Shown piece after piece: positions 7,479 to 16,362 of a DNA stretch of 64,000 bases. Each line of letters starts with the position of its first letter. The stretch's first letter is position 1. The position numbers and the translations under genes are program-made. Origin of the DNA: an uncultured Mobiluncus sp. (GTDB lineage Bacteria; Actinomycetota; Actinomycetes; Actinomycetales; Actinomycetaceae); the NCBI RefSeq assembly GCF_947254095.1, contig NZ_CAMYBV010000003.1:61333-125332 (forward strand), written 5' to 3'. Below the pieces are notes generated by a model, which was given only the letters and a program-made list of their open reading frames with translations, was not told where the DNA came from and did no database searches.

Positions 7479-10193
7479 ATGAAAGGAATTCTGCGCGCAG
7501 ATTTGCGCAAAAACGTGAAAAGCTACACCGCTACCGCCTTGGCGATTGCCCTAGCGGTAGCGTTCCTGCTGACCTGCCTTGGGTTGACCGCCGGGCTCAA
7601 GACGACTTTGGCTCGCAACCTTACGGAGGAAGCTGCCGGCGCTGACCTGATTGTCACGGCTCCCAACGGGGTTCCCTACGACGGTGAGGGACCCGAACCG
7701 GACTACCTGCAAAAGGTCGCGGACCAAGCCCATAAGGCCCACCCGGAGTGGAAAATCCTGACCCGCACGTCCATGAGCGTGGATTTGTCCGCAAATCGCA
7801 AAACCGTGTCTGCCTCGGTATTGGGGCTGGGCAATCCCGTGTTCGACCCCAGTTCGGTCGTTGAGGGAAAGCGCCCCAGCTCTGAAACTGAAATCGGTAT
7901 CGAGCAGTCCAACGCCAAGACCCTCGGGGTCAAAGTCGGGGACACCCTCAACGCAGGAATCTACGATCCTGCCACCGATGACACCAAGACGGTGCCACTC
8001 AAGGTCAGCGGTATCTATAAAGCCCGCCCCGGCGCGTTCCCCACCAGCTACGTTACCGATTCCCTGGTGAAAGCCTGGGCTGGGGACGATTATTTGGCTG
8101 ACATCTTGCTGGTTTCGGGGGTCGGCTCCACACACCTGGACACAGCCAAAGCCGAACTGAAAGAGTTGATTTCCCACATTCCTGACGCAGATTACTATGA
8201 GGTGTTCACTGCAGATCAATACTTGGATCGAGCCGTGGATACCATGATGGGCGGACAGGACGTCCTGCTCGTGTTGGCCTTGGTGTTCCCGCTCATCGCC
8301 GGCGTTACTGCCATTATTGTCGTGTCGGTGACCTACAACGTACTGTTTGCCCGCCGGCGGCGCCAACTGGCTCTGTTGCGGGCGGTCGGTGCTACCTCCG
8401 GTCAGCTCCGTTCCCTGGTGGCCCGCGAGACGTTACTGGTAGGCGCCGTTTCTGCGATGATTGGAGTATTGGCGGGCGTGATTTTTTCGGCCATAGCGTG
8501 CCGGATTGCCAACCTCGCCGATACTTGGGGCCAGGCTTTCACCGTTTTGAACTGGCAAAGCCTGCTGGCGGGATTCCTCTGTGGTACCATGATTTCTTTC
8601 CTGGCCGGATTTGCCCCGTCTCGCCGGGTCGCCCAGGTCACCCCGATTGAGGCTCTGGCGACGGAGGACAAGCTCAGTCGGCGGCGCAAGCATCGGACGG
8701 TTCGCGCCATTTTTGGTTCCATTCTGTTCTTTGGCGGCACCGCCACCATGGTCTACGCCACCGTACAAAACCATCAGTTGATGACGAGCGTCTCAGAGCA
8801 GGGAGACATGGATACCTACACCTCCAACTTCTTCCTGACAGCTATGTTTGCCGGAATGATTTCCTTCCTGGGGCTGGTCCTGCTGACTTCCATCGTTTTG
8901 CCCTACGTAACTTCCGCTTTGGGCGTTTTCAGTTCCCCCGCGGCGGTGACGTGGCGTTTGGCGGCGGAGAATACGGGGCGTAACCCGCGGCGTACCGGAG
9001 CTACCGGCGCGGCCTTGACCTTAGGTATTACCTTGATGGTACTGCTGCTGGTCGGGGCGGCCTCGGTAGACGCTACCGGCAAAAAAGTCATCGACGAACA
9101 TACTCCGGTAGACCTGCAGCTCGTTTCGGAGGACGAACCGCTGAGCCAATCCACCATCGCCAACGTGAAATCCACTTCCGGTTTGGAACACACCATCGCC
9201 GTAAATGGGCTGCTGGGCAGCGCTGTTCCCTGGGGCGAGTACGAAAAAACCCGGCAATTATTGTCTCAGCCGGAAAAACTGACCCAAGACGAAAACGGCG
9301 GCTGTATCGTTGCCGCAACGAACGAGCCTTGTGACCCCGACGCGTATACTCAGGAAATGCTGTTGGAATCTAAAGATTTCTCGGCCATTTCGCACAGCCG
9401 CATTCCCGTGATTACGCCCGGCCACGTGGGAATCCCGCAGTTGAGCGATGAGGAAGTAGGCAAGCCTTATGCCGTCCGTAGCGGGGATAAGGTGCTGAAA
9501 CTCACGGCTGAGAAAACTCGCCTAAATTTCGTGTCCGTGAACCCTCAGGATTTGGCTGGCCTGGCCAGTTCCACCCAGGTGGTCCGTCCCGCACAAACCG
9601 ATGCTGACCAGGAACTTGAGCGTAATGCCACGGTGCTGGCGCCTCGTGTTCTGCTGATGCGGATTTCCCCGGATTGCAGCTTTTCTGACATTGAGCAGCT
9701 CGCTTCGGATATTCCGGCCGCCTCCGAGCAGGACGCCTACATCAATGGTTCCGCACCCGACCGAGCCATGTTTACCCAGATAGCACAAGGGTTGATGTGG
9801 GGTGCTTTCGCGATGCTGGGAGTATCCGTGTTGGTTGCGCTGGTTGGGGTGGCGAACACTTTGGCTCTCTCGGTGATGGAACGCCGGCGGGAAAATGGAA
9901 TGCTGCGCGCTCTAGGCATGACGAAAGGACGTTTGCAAGGAATGCTCGCCATCGAAGCACTGTTGACGGCCCTCGGGGCCCTGGTCGTAGGCGTATTAGC
10001 CGGTCTGGGTTACGCGATAGCCGGCATCAATGCCCTGCCGGTGACGGAACTCGCCTCCGCACAAATCATTGTGGTACCCCCGTTAGCTATCGCGGCTGCG
10101 GCGCTGACCATCGTGGTGGCGCTGTTGGCTTCGATTGGCCCGGCGCGGGCAGCAGCGCGGGTCACGCCAGTGGAGGCGCTGGCTCACGACTGA
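7479..10193 (+). CDS. ABC transporter permease, FtsX/MacB-like, two-domain
   Basis: A 904-aa membrane protein with the duplicated FtsX layout: an N-terminal TM helix (ATALAIALAVAFLLTCLGLTAG), a large extracellular MacB-like core (about 45-255), a three-helix FtsX block (about 260-390, with YNVLFARRRRQLALLRAVGAT), a central pair of TM helices (about 410-475), a second FtsX start (RRTGATGAALTLGITLMVLLLVG), a second extracellular region (about 530-765), and a final FtsX block (VLVALVGVANTLALSVMERRRENGMLRALGMTKG split over helices near 775-900). It works with the ATPase 3 nt upstream. The MarR gene just before suggests inducible expression. The substrate is unknown. Confidence 0.92.
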   Translation: MKGILRADLRKNVKSYTATALAIALAVAFLLTCLGLTAGLKTTLARNLTEEAAGADLIVTAPNGVPYDGEGPEPDYLQKVADQAHKAHPEWKILTRTSMSVDLSANRKTVSASVLGLGNPVFDPSSVVEGKRPSSETEIGIEQSNAKTLGVKVGDTLNAGIYDPATDDTKTVPLKVSGIYKARPGAFPTSYVTDSLVKAWAGDDYLADILLVSGVGSTHLDTAKAELKELISHIPDADYYEVFTADQYLDRAVDTMMGGQDVLLVLALVFPLIAGVTAIIVVSVTYNVLFARRRRQLALLRAVGATSGQLRSLVARETLLVGAVSAMIGVLAGVIFSAIACRIANLADTWGQAFTVLNWQSLLAGFLCGTMISFLAGFAPSRRVAQVTPIEALATEDKLSRRRKHRTVRAIFGSILFFGGTATMVYATVQNHQLMTSVSEQGDMDTYTSNFFLTAMFAGMISFLGLVLLTSIVLPYVTSALGVFSSPAAVTWRLAAENTGRNPRRTGATGAALTLGITLMVLLLVGAASVDATGKKVIDEHTPVDLQLVSEDEPLSQSTIANVKSTSGLEHTIAVNGLLGSAVPWGEYEKTRQLLSQPEKLTQDENGGCIVAATNEPCDPDAYTQEMLLESKDFSAISHSRIPVITPGHVGIPQLSDEEVGKPYAVRSGDKVLKLTAEKTRLNFVSVNPQDLAGLASSTQVVRPAQTDADQELERNATVLAPRVLLMRISPDCSFSDIEQLASDIPAASEQDAYINGSAPDRAMFTQIAQGLMWGAFAMLGVSVLVALVGVANTLALSVMERRRENGMLRALGMTKGRLQGMLAIEALLTALGALVVGVLAGLGYAIAGINALPVTELASAQIIVVPPLAIAAAALTIVVALLASIGPARAAARVTPVEALAHD

Positions 10194-10205
10194 GTAGGCG
10201 GGCGG

Positions 10206-10721
10206 CTAGCCGAAGCTGGACTTCAGCGAAGCCGCTCCGGTAGCGGTGAGTTCGACCTGGGTCAGGGGACTGATGAGTGGGAGCACCAGAGGAATTTTCC
10301 CGGTCGCCCGCAAAGTCACCTGCACCCGGGTCGAAGCCACATCTACGTCAACCAAGTCAATTCCCAACAGGCCAGAGTTCGCGCCTATTGCCGCCCCTGA
10401 TAGGTATTCAGCAGCGCGTTCTGAGGCGTGATAGGGTTCGATTTTCAGGGGGACGCCGTCCACGATGCCATCTTGGTAATAGGCCGTATCCGCCATATTT
10501 GCCGCCGACATAGAGGCGGTTTGATCCGCCAAGCGCTGCAGGCGCCGCTGTTCCAGATACACCCCGGAGACCGCCATACTCATCAGGATAATCACACAAA
10601 GCAGCACACAAGCGGCGAGTCCCAACAGCATGATGCGACCGTCCTCGTCACCGAGACGGTCGAAGCGGGCGACAAACCGATGTGACGACGCACCGCCCTT
10701 GTGCCATTTCCTAAGCCCCAT
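10206..10721 (-). CDS. TadE/TadG-like pilus-locus protein (Rv3654c type)
   Basis: A 171-aa protein with a short basic cytoplasmic N-terminus and one TM helix (IMLLGLAACVLLCVIILMSMAVSG), followed by an extracellular domain with QRRLQRLADQTASMSAANMA, the usual motif after the helix in TadE/TadG-like minor pilins of the actinobacterial 'secretion neighbourhood' family. ATG 10721 overlaps the end of the preceding TadE gene by 11 nt and has GGGCGAG upstream; an upstream start at 10751 would overlap more. It is the last gene of the Tad operon and is convergent with the ABC permease, 12 nt away. Confidence 0.8.
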   Translation of the reverse strand: MGLRKWHKGGASSHRFVARFDRLGDEDGRIMLLGLAACVLLCVIILMSMAVSGVYLEQRRLQRLADQTASMSAANMADTAYYQDGIVDGVPLKIEPYHASERAAEYLSGAAIGANSGLLGIDLVDVDVASTRVQVTLRATGKIPLVLPLISPLTQVELTATGAASLKSSFG

Positions 10722-11175
10722 GCTCGCCCCACTGAATCGGGTGCTCCGCACTCAGCGGCAACGAGGCAGGAAAGGAACCCTGCAGCATGGTTCCCACCAG
10801 CGGCAGGGGAACTTGCAGATTAACACGGACGATACCGCGCGAACCCGGCGCGGGACACAATCCGGTCACGCAATCCAGAGAGTAGCGCGCCTGTCCCGCC
10901 GGTAAACCCTGGTCAGCGGCCGCTAGCTGCACCGCCAAGCTGGCCGAACTGACCCCCGTTTCGGGGTGTAGCGTGAGGATACGCGCCGCCCCGGCCGCCC
11001 CCGCCTCCGCTGCGTACAGGCCGGATTGAACTTGAAAGAAAGCCAAAATCAGGTACACCAGCGGAATCAAAAGCATCATGGTGATACCCACAAACTCCAA
11101 CGTGGCCTCCCCGGACTCTTCCCGAGCCAAGCGGGAAACGAACCTCGGCCACTTCCGGTTGCACGGGCGCTTCAC
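10711..11175 (-). CDS. TadE-like minor pilin
   Basis: A 154-aa protein. A basic N-terminus ends in ESGEATLEFVGITMMLLI, matching the G-x-x-x-x-E-F pattern and hydrophobic helix of TadE pseudopilins (helix about 26-48). The extracellular part has two Cys (SLDCVTGLCPAP), possibly disulfide-bonded. GTG 11175 has GAGGAGGGG upstream, and its first bases overlap the stop of the preceding gene, so translation is probably coupled. TadE-type proteins are processed by the prepilin peptidase and help assemble Flp pili; no prepilin peptidase gene lies in this window. Confidence 0.82.
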   Translation of the reverse strand: MKRPCNRKWPRFVSRLAREESGEATLEFVGITMMLLIPLVYLILAFFQVQSGLYAAEAGAAGAARILTLHPETGVSSASLAVQLAAADQGLPAGQARYSLDCVTGLCPAPGSRGIVRVNLQVPLPLVGTMLQGSFPASLPLSAEHPIQWGEHGA

Positions 11176-11627
11176 GGCCCCTCCTCTATCACCGCGTGAC
11201 CCACCGCGGTCAAGTCCCCCACCCCAAACAGGCCGATAACCGGCATAGGGGCTTTCACCTGCACTTCCATCACTTCCAGGTCCGAGGTGGAATAGGAACC
11301 TTGCAGCGTAGCTACGGTGACACGCTCGGCGCTGACCGTATGCACATAGCCGGGGCCCAGAGTCGAGGCGAGGGCAGCGCGCACGGTGTCATCGGCGGCA
11401 CTCGTGGGCGCACCCGACAGCGCTGCGGCGTGTGCCCCCGCCCCGGCCGCGTCAATCAAAGTCGTGTGGACCCACAGCGCCAGCGACAGCTGCAGCAATC
11501 CCAGCACCAGAATCAGCACCAGCGGCATGACGAGGGCGAAACTGGCCGGTTCCGAGCCGGATTCCCCCCACCAGCGCTGTCGGGCGCGCCGAGCCAGAGA
11601 CTCACGGCACTCACAGGGTCGAGACAT
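11172..11627 (-). CDS. TadE-like minor pilin
   Basis: A 151-aa TadE-type protein. WGESGSEPASFALVMPLV precedes one TM helix (LVMPLVLILVLGLLQLSLALWV) and an Ala-rich motif, LIDAAGAGAHAAALSG, typical after the TadE helix. The extracellular region ends EEGP. The start is uncertain: ATG 11627 gives a 17-nt overlap with the upstream pilin-like gene, ATG 11639 a longer one, and neither has a clear ribosome site. It lies in the middle of the Tad operon, overlapping both neighbours. Confidence 0.8.
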   Translation of the reverse strand: MSRPCECRESLARRARQRWWGESGSEPASFALVMPLVLILVLGLLQLSLALWVHTTLIDAAGAGAHAAALSGAPTSAADDTVRAALASTLGPGYVHTVSAERVTVATLQGSYSTSDLEVMEVQVKAPMPVIGLFGVGDLTAVGHAVIEEGP

Positions 11628-11796
11628 GGGCGATGGCATCGTTAAACAGATTCGTCAAGGCCGGCAGGGCCACCGCCGAGAGTGCCACCACCAGCCCCGC
11701 GGTCATTAGGGTGACCATCACCCAGCCGGGAACGTCGCCGTCTTCGGCTTGCAAGCGGGTGTACACAAAGTTTCGCAAAGCGCGGAGTTTTTGCAT
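11611..11796 (-). CDS. Small Flp-pilin-like protein (DUF4244-like position)
   Basis: A 61-aa protein with a basic leader (MQKLRALRNFVYTRLQAEDG) and one TM helix (WVMVTLMTAGLVVALSAVALPAL), the size and layout of a Flp pilin. The usual Ala-Glu-Tyr after the processing Gly is replaced by DVPGW, so the Glu5 of canonical type IV pilins is missing. AAAGGA precedes ATG 11796 by about 8 nt. By position (after tadC, before the TadE genes) it should be the major or alternative pilin of the locus; the pilin role is inference. Confidence 0.75.
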   Translation of the reverse strand: MQKLRALRNFVYTRLQAEDGDVPGWVMVTLMTAGLVVALSAVALPALTNLFNDAIAHVSTL

Positions 11797-11828
11797 ATTT
11801 TTATCCTTTCGATTGTGATTTTGACGTT

Positions 11829-12740
11829 TTACAGCTGCAGCGCCACCAAGCCGGGATAGAGTGCGAAAACCACGGTGAGCGGCAAAATTAGGAACACGAC
11901 CGGCACCATCATGAGGACTTCTTTCTTTCCACCCTCCGTCAGCAACTGGGTTCGCGCCACGGCTCGTGAATCCGCCACTTGGGAACGCAGCACGCCCGCC
12001 AAGGGAGAACCGCGTTCCAACGCGGAAACAATGGCATCTATGAGGTGCGCGAGGATTTCGGAATCATTGCGGGCCCGAGCCGCGGTCAAACTGGGAGCCA
12101 GAGAATCTCCGTTGTCGGCCGCCGCCAAGATTTTTTCCAACTCCTGACCGGCGACATCGGTGCAGCGGGCAGAGACGCGGTGCAAAGCCCCGTAGAGAGG
12201 TTCCCCGGCTCCCACTGCCAGCGCCAACAGCTCGATAACGTCAGGCAGTTCTTGATTCAAATGCAGTTGGCGACGCCGCGCCGCGCCCGTGAGCCGGTAA
12301 TCGGGAATCAACAGCCCCGCCAGCACAAAACAGGTCAGCATCACGAAGGCTCCAGGTATCGGCAAGGTTTTTCCCCAAAACCCCAGGAGGCTCAATGCCG
12401 CCGCCACTATCCCCAGGGAAACGGCCCATCGCAGCTGGGAACGACGAAATCCGAGCACGTCCCGAGGTAAACCCGCCAACTGCAACCTGCGCTCGACAGA
12501 ATCTTTGGAGGGGCTGATAAACGTGAGAAACCTGGTTAGGCTGTTATGGGCGAACGGAGTATCCCGCACTCCGGTTCCTCGGTAGGCTGCCATGACGATG
12601 AGGTCAGCCTGAACATAAGGGGTGATTCGCCAGGTCGGAAAGGCGCCTTGACGAATCCAGGGACCCAGGCACAGCCCGATAAGTCCACTCCCAGCCAGGA
12701 TAGCGAGGCCGCCGATCATCCAGGTCAAAAGGTCTTCCAC
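11829..12740 (-). CDS. tadC: Tad pilus assembly membrane protein TadC (type II secretion F domain)
   Basis: A 303-aa inner-membrane platform protein. An N-terminal TM helix (ILAGSGLIGLCLGPW), two central helices (about 108-150, ending GLLIPDY) and a C-terminal helix (MMVPVVFLILPLTVVFALYPG) frame the T2SSF cytoplasmic domain (LNQELPDVIELLALAVGAGEPLYGAL). With TadB it forms the platform moved by the TadA ATPase. It lies 3 nt after tadB. GC-rich coding with long antisense open frames is normal here. Confidence 0.87.
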   Translation of the reverse strand: MEDLLTWMIGGLAILAGSGLIGLCLGPWIRQGAFPTWRITPYVQADLIVMAAYRGTGVRDTPFAHNSLTRFLTFISPSKDSVERRLQLAGLPRDVLGFRRSQLRWAVSLGIVAAALSLLGFWGKTLPIPGAFVMLTCFVLAGLLIPDYRLTGAARRRQLHLNQELPDVIELLALAVGAGEPLYGALHRVSARCTDVAGQELEKILAAADNGDSLAPSLTAARARNDSEILAHLIDAIVSALERGSPLAGVLRSQVADSRAVARTQLLTEGGKKEVLMMVPVVFLILPLTVVFALYPGLVALQL

Positions 12741-12743
12741 GGT

Positions 12744-13631
12744 TTACTCCCGCATCGTGCGCGGGCTGACTTCCAGGCGGCCCAAGCGCAGCATCAAGAT
12801 GTAGGCCAGCGCCGAAATTAGCGCCCCCACCAGCAAAATCATGGAGCCTACCGGGGTGGAATACACCTCTAATGTGCCCGGACGACTCAACAGCAGCGTC
12901 AGGATAATCCACGGGGAGGCGGCAGCGAGGCGCGCCCCGGTCACGGTCCAAGATTGGCGTGCCAGCACTTCCCCGCGGGTGCGTTCCTCCGCGCGGAGCA
13001 TCGCCCCCAAATCCTCCAGCAGGACCACCAAGTCGTTGCCCCCCACTTGTGCAGCTAAACGCAACGCTTCCACGATGCGATCCCCCACTGGATCGGCCAG
13101 TTCATGTTTCAAGATTTTTAGGGAGGCGTCGAGGTTGCCGCCCGCCCGATAATCGGCCGCGAAGTGCGCAAAAGGCACTCGCAGCGACTTCGGGGCTCGC
13201 GCGGCGACTTCCAGGAGCGTTTCGCCCAAACTCAGCCCCGCTCGTACCCCGGAAACCAGGTTATCCACCAGGTTTGGCCAGGCTTTGCCGCGCTGACCCT
13301 GCACGGAATGCAGTTTGCCCTGCAGCCCCAAAAATGGCAGATACGCGGCCAGCAGCCCCGCCAACCACCCGACCATCACCAGCCCAGTGATCAAGGCGAG
13401 GCCAATTCCTGCTGACAACCCCGCCAACAGGGATATCGCCAGGAACTGTCCCAGCCCGAGGGGTGTTCCGCTCACCGCGGTGATGTCGTCGAAGCGGGCG
13501 CATTTTTGTGCCCAATAGCGTTTCAGGGAGCTTTCTCGGCGGGTCGAATGCCGTTTCGGGCTCAACGTCACCAGGAAAATCCCGAGCGCCGCACTGAGGG
13601 CTGCCGCCAGGGTCAGCAGGGGGCTAGTCAT
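12744..13631 (-). CDS. tadB: Tad pilus assembly membrane protein TadB (type II secretion F domain)
   Basis: A 295-aa T2SSF protein: an N-terminal helix (LLTLAAALSAALGIFLVTLS), two helices around 60-100, a cytoplasmic F domain (WPNLVDNLVSGVRAGLSLGETLLEVA ... DDLVVLLEDLG-like segment near 215) and a C-terminal helix pair (SPWIILTLLL; MILLVGALISALAYILML). ATG 13631 is chosen: it overlaps the tadA stop by 8 nt, and GGGAGG lies 6 nt upstream. A longer frame back to 13814 is open but runs through tadA and lacks a site. Confidence 0.87.
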   Translation of the reverse strand: MTSPLLTLAAALSAALGIFLVTLSPKRHSTRRESSLKRYWAQKCARFDDITAVSGTPLGLGQFLAISLLAGLSAGIGLALITGLVMVGWLAGLLAAYLPFLGLQGKLHSVQGQRGKAWPNLVDNLVSGVRAGLSLGETLLEVAARAPKSLRVPFAHFAADYRAGGNLDASLKILKHELADPVGDRIVEALRLAAQVGGNDLVVLLEDLGAMLRAEERTRGEVLARQSWTVTGARLAAASPWIILTLLLSRPGTLEVYSTPVGSMILLVGALISALAYILMLRLGRLEVSPRTMRE

Positions 13632-14865
13632 CGGGAGCCTCCCGCCAGATAGCCGCCAACTGGCTGGCTCGAGAACCGAAAGCGGAAAGAAAATCGAAAT
13701 CCGCGGGATTCTTGGCTGGCTGGGCTCCATCGGGCGGCGCACTGTACAGCGGGTGCGCCACAACCTGACCGTCGCGCAGCGTCCCGTCCAAAGCCAACAC
13801 TTCCGTAACCGCACGGCTGCCTTGCCAGGTTCCGCGCAGCTGCACCACCAGGTCTATGGCTCCCGCTACGGTCGGCACCACGAATGCCGCGGTCACATTT
13901 TCCCCGGCCAGCAGCGGCAGGGTCGACAGTTTCGTAATCGCCTGGCGGGCGGTGTTGGCGTGAATCGTAGACATGCCGGGGATTCCGCAGTTCAGGGCGA
14001 TGAGCATATCCAGGCTTTCGGCGCCGCGGACCTCCCCGATAATCAGCCGGTCGGGACGCATCCGCAGAGTTTCCCGAACCAAATCCCGCAGAGTAATCTC
14101 GCCTTGGCCTTCTATCGAGGCGTTGCGGGTTTGCATCGCCACGGCGTCCGGGGCTTTCAGATTCAGTTCCAGCACTTCCTCACAAGTGATGATGCGCTGG
14201 TCAGGAGGGATCTCACCACACAGGGCGCGAACCGTGGTGGTTTTCCCCGATTGGGTCGGCCCGGCCACCACGATATTCAGGCCGATACGCACCGCTTCGG
14301 CCAGGAAACGAGCCATCCACGCGGGCATCATGTTGAGCCGAACCAGATCCCGCACCCGCACCGCTTTCGCACTGTGCTTACGGATATTGATAGACCAGGT
14401 GGCTGTCACGGGCGGAATGACGACGTGCAGACGTTCTCCGGTTTCCAAGGTGGCGTCCACGCAGGGATTGACGAAATCCAGATGCCGTCCCGATGCTCTC
14501 AACATTCGCTCTACCAGGGCTTCTACCTCGTCTTCGGCCAGCAACAGGTTGGTCAGGTGGGGTTGTCCGTCGCGGGAACAAAAAACCTGGGAAGGGCTGT
14601 TCAACCAGATTTCTTCCACCGCCGGATCATCCATCAGCGGCTGCAGTTTCCCGTAACTCAAGCCCAAGTTGACAACTCCCTCATGTCTGAGAGCCAATAA
14701 AATTACGGTCAGTTTAAGCGCTTTTTTTATTGCTACAGCGCCAAACCCCGGTTCCCGAAAGGAAAATTCCCATCTTACATTCATGTAATACTCAGCTTTT
14801 TCTGAGGTTTGCCGTACCTTTGCCAAAAGTCGACGCGGCTCCCTCAGTAGCGTCCGCCGTCCCAC
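13624..14865 (-). CDS. tadA: Tad/Flp pilus secretion ATPase (CpaF/TadA family)
   Basis: Type II/IV secretion ATPase that powers pilus assembly. It shows an N-terminal domain (LQPLMDDPAVEEIWLNSP), Walker A VVAGPTQSGKTTTVRAL, the Asp box around IITCEEVLELNL, Walker B LIIGEVRGAESLDML and the His box MSTIHANTARQA. The start is unclear: the frame is open to GTG 14865, but no good ribosome site is seen there. ATG 14784 (MNVRWEF) is an alternative, and a still shorter protein of about 355 aa would match mycobacterial homologues. It heads the tadA-tadB-tadC-pilin-TadE operon. No TadZ/Ssd-like gene precedes it; the divergent neighbour is a phosphotransferase-fold gene. Confidence 0.88.
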   Translation of the reverse strand: MGRRTLLREPRRLLAKVRQTSEKAEYYMNVRWEFSFREPGFGAVAIKKALKLTVILLALRHEGVVNLGLSYGKLQPLMDDPAVEEIWLNSPSQVFCSRDGQPHLTNLLLAEDEVEALVERMLRASGRHLDFVNPCVDATLETGERLHVVIPPVTATWSINIRKHSAKAVRVRDLVRLNMMPAWMARFLAEAVRIGLNIVVAGPTQSGKTTTVRALCGEIPPDQRIITCEEVLELNLKAPDAVAMQTRNASIEGQGEITLRDLVRETLRMRPDRLIIGEVRGAESLDMLIALNCGIPGMSTIHANTARQAITKLSTLPLLAGENVTAAFVVPTVAGAIDLVVQLRGTWQGSRAVTEVLALDGTLRDGQVVAHPLYSAPPDGAQPAKNPADFDFLSAFGSRASQLAAIWREAPDD

Positions 14866-14937
14866 CCGGAGAGAGGCTTTAATGACCGGATTTCCGGCTT
14901 TCCGGAGCGGTTTGTCGGTTTAGCTCCCGGGGTGACA

Positions 14938-14943
14938 TAAAAT
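14938..14943 (+). promoter_or_regulatory. -10 box of a probable leaderless start
   Basis: TAAAAT ends 6 nt before ATG 14950 with no Shine-Dalgarno between, so transcription would begin at or next to the start codon. No strong -35 is seen. Confidence 0.45.
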
Positions 14944-14949
14944 TGAAAA

Positions 14950-16107
14950 ATGAGCGATACCGATTTCCTGACCTTGGCGGCTTTGGCAACCGTAGCGGTT
15001 CCAGACCTTGAGGTTGAGTCATTGTGCCCCCCGCTGGGCGAAGATAACGATTTCCGCTGGGTCGGCGTCCTCGATAATCATTCAGCCCGGTGGAGCATCA
15101 TCGGAGCCAAGCATCCGGATGCGGAAGCGGCCTTGGACAAGCAACAAAAAATTTTGACCATGCTGACCAATTACCGCGATGCGCACCGGATTCCTTTTGA
15201 GGTGCCCCGCATCGAGGGCAGAGCCACCTCGAAAGACGGAACTTCTATTATTGTTTATCGCCAATTGCCAGGCAACCCGTTGGAGTTCAACGAACTGGCA
15301 GAGGATCCAGACCTGCTGCGCGCCTTGGGCAAGGCCGTCGCGGCTCTGCACGAGATTCCCGCCAACCTGGTCGCTCACGTGGGCTTTCCCACCCCCAGCG
15401 TAGATGACATTCGTGCGGGCCTGCGCAAAAACCTCTCCCGAGCGGTCGCGACCGGTCTGGTTCCCCCGGTTCTGCAAGCTCGTTGGGAACAAGCTCTTGA
15501 CGAAGATGCCTGGTGGCATTTCCACCCCACGTTTGTCCACGGTTCGCTGGAGCCCCAGCACGTCCTGGTCGCGGATTCCCGGATTTTGGGGATTTCCGGT
15601 TTTGCTGAGGTCAGCGTGGGTGACCCGTCCCAGGATTTGTCTTGGGTGGCTTCGGAGCTGACCGACGAGGCCGTGGACCTAGTCTTTGACGCGTACCATT
15701 TGGGACGCGCAGAGGGGGCAGACCCGTTCTTGCGTCAACGTACCGACTTGTATATCGAGCTGGCGCTGGTCAATTGGCTCAATTGGGGAGTTGACCAGGG
15801 GAATGCCTCGATCATTGCCGATGCCCAAGACTTATTGAACGAGCAGCTGGAGCGGCTGGACGGAGACCTGTCACTAACGGGCCGTCCCCTCTATGAGGAG
15901 CAGACCACCAGTGCCCCCGACCACAGCGCGGAAGCGAACGGAATTGCCGTGCCAGCGAGCGAGAGCGACGCAGAAGCGAGCAAAACCGATGCGGAGGCGA
16001 GAGAAACTACGGCGGAGATTACTGCCGAAATTCCCTCGGAAATAACCGCTGAAATTCCCTCAGAATCGAGCTCGGAGGTTTCCTCGCCATCCCCGGATAG
16101 CGCCTGA
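14950..16107 (+). CDS. Aminoglycoside-phosphotransferase-fold protein, predicted pseudokinase
   Basis: A 385-aa protein of the APH/choline-kinase fold. Recognisable are the middle region (YRQLPGNPLEFNELAED, ALGKAVAALHEIP) and the C-lobe segment FVHGSLEPQHVLV (residues 195-207) followed by GISGFAEVSVGDPSQDLSW (214-232). In active members these read HGDLHPGNVLV and GVIDFGD: the catalytic Asp is Ser199 here, and the metal-binding Asp is Gly217. Phosphotransfer is therefore doubtful; a binding or regulatory role is inferred. The last 70 residues are acidic, low-complexity repeats (AEITAEIPSE, SDAEASKTDAEA). APH-fold genes often sit next to UvrD-like helicase genes in actinobacteria, as here (convergent with adnB). 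The start is leaderless-like. Confidence 0.83.
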   Translation: MSDTDFLTLAALATVAVPDLEVESLCPPLGEDNDFRWVGVLDNHSARWSIIGAKHPDAEAALDKQQKILTMLTNYRDAHRIPFEVPRIEGRATSKDGTSIIVYRQLPGNPLEFNELAEDPDLLRALGKAVAALHEIPANLVAHVGFPTPSVDDIRAGLRKNLSRAVATGLVPPVLQARWEQALDEDAWWHFHPTFVHGSLEPQHVLVADSRILGISGFAEVSVGDPSQDLSWVASELTDEAVDLVFDAYHLGRAEGADPFLRQRTDLYIELALVNWLNWGVDQGNASIIADAQDLLNEQLERLDGDLSLTGRPLYEEQTTSAPDHSAEANGIAVPASESDAEASKTDAEARETTAEITAEIPSEITAEIPSESSSEVSSPSPDSA

Positions 16108-16362
16108 GGCCGGCGCCTGAGACCAAGAAGTTTCAGGTTTCCCGCGGCGACCAGGGAGCCCTAGGGCAACCGCCCGGCACACGGCTCCGACCAGCCCTTC
16201 TCCCCCTCCTATGGCGGCACACGGCCGAGACAGACACCGCCTTCAACCACAGACCCCTACATAACCTGGGGCGGCGCCTCGCCGGGGCGAACACCGTTTT
16301 CCAGCCCGAAATTCCTCCGCAAAGCTCGGGCTGCACATAACCTAGGCAAACCGGCGACGGCT
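16108..16362. other. Intergenic region between convergent genes
   Basis: No supported gene is seen in these 255 bp. Short direct repeats (cggcacacggc near 16170 and 16216; cataacct near 16261 and 16336) occur, but no clear terminator with a T tract is visible on either strand. Confidence 0.4.
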
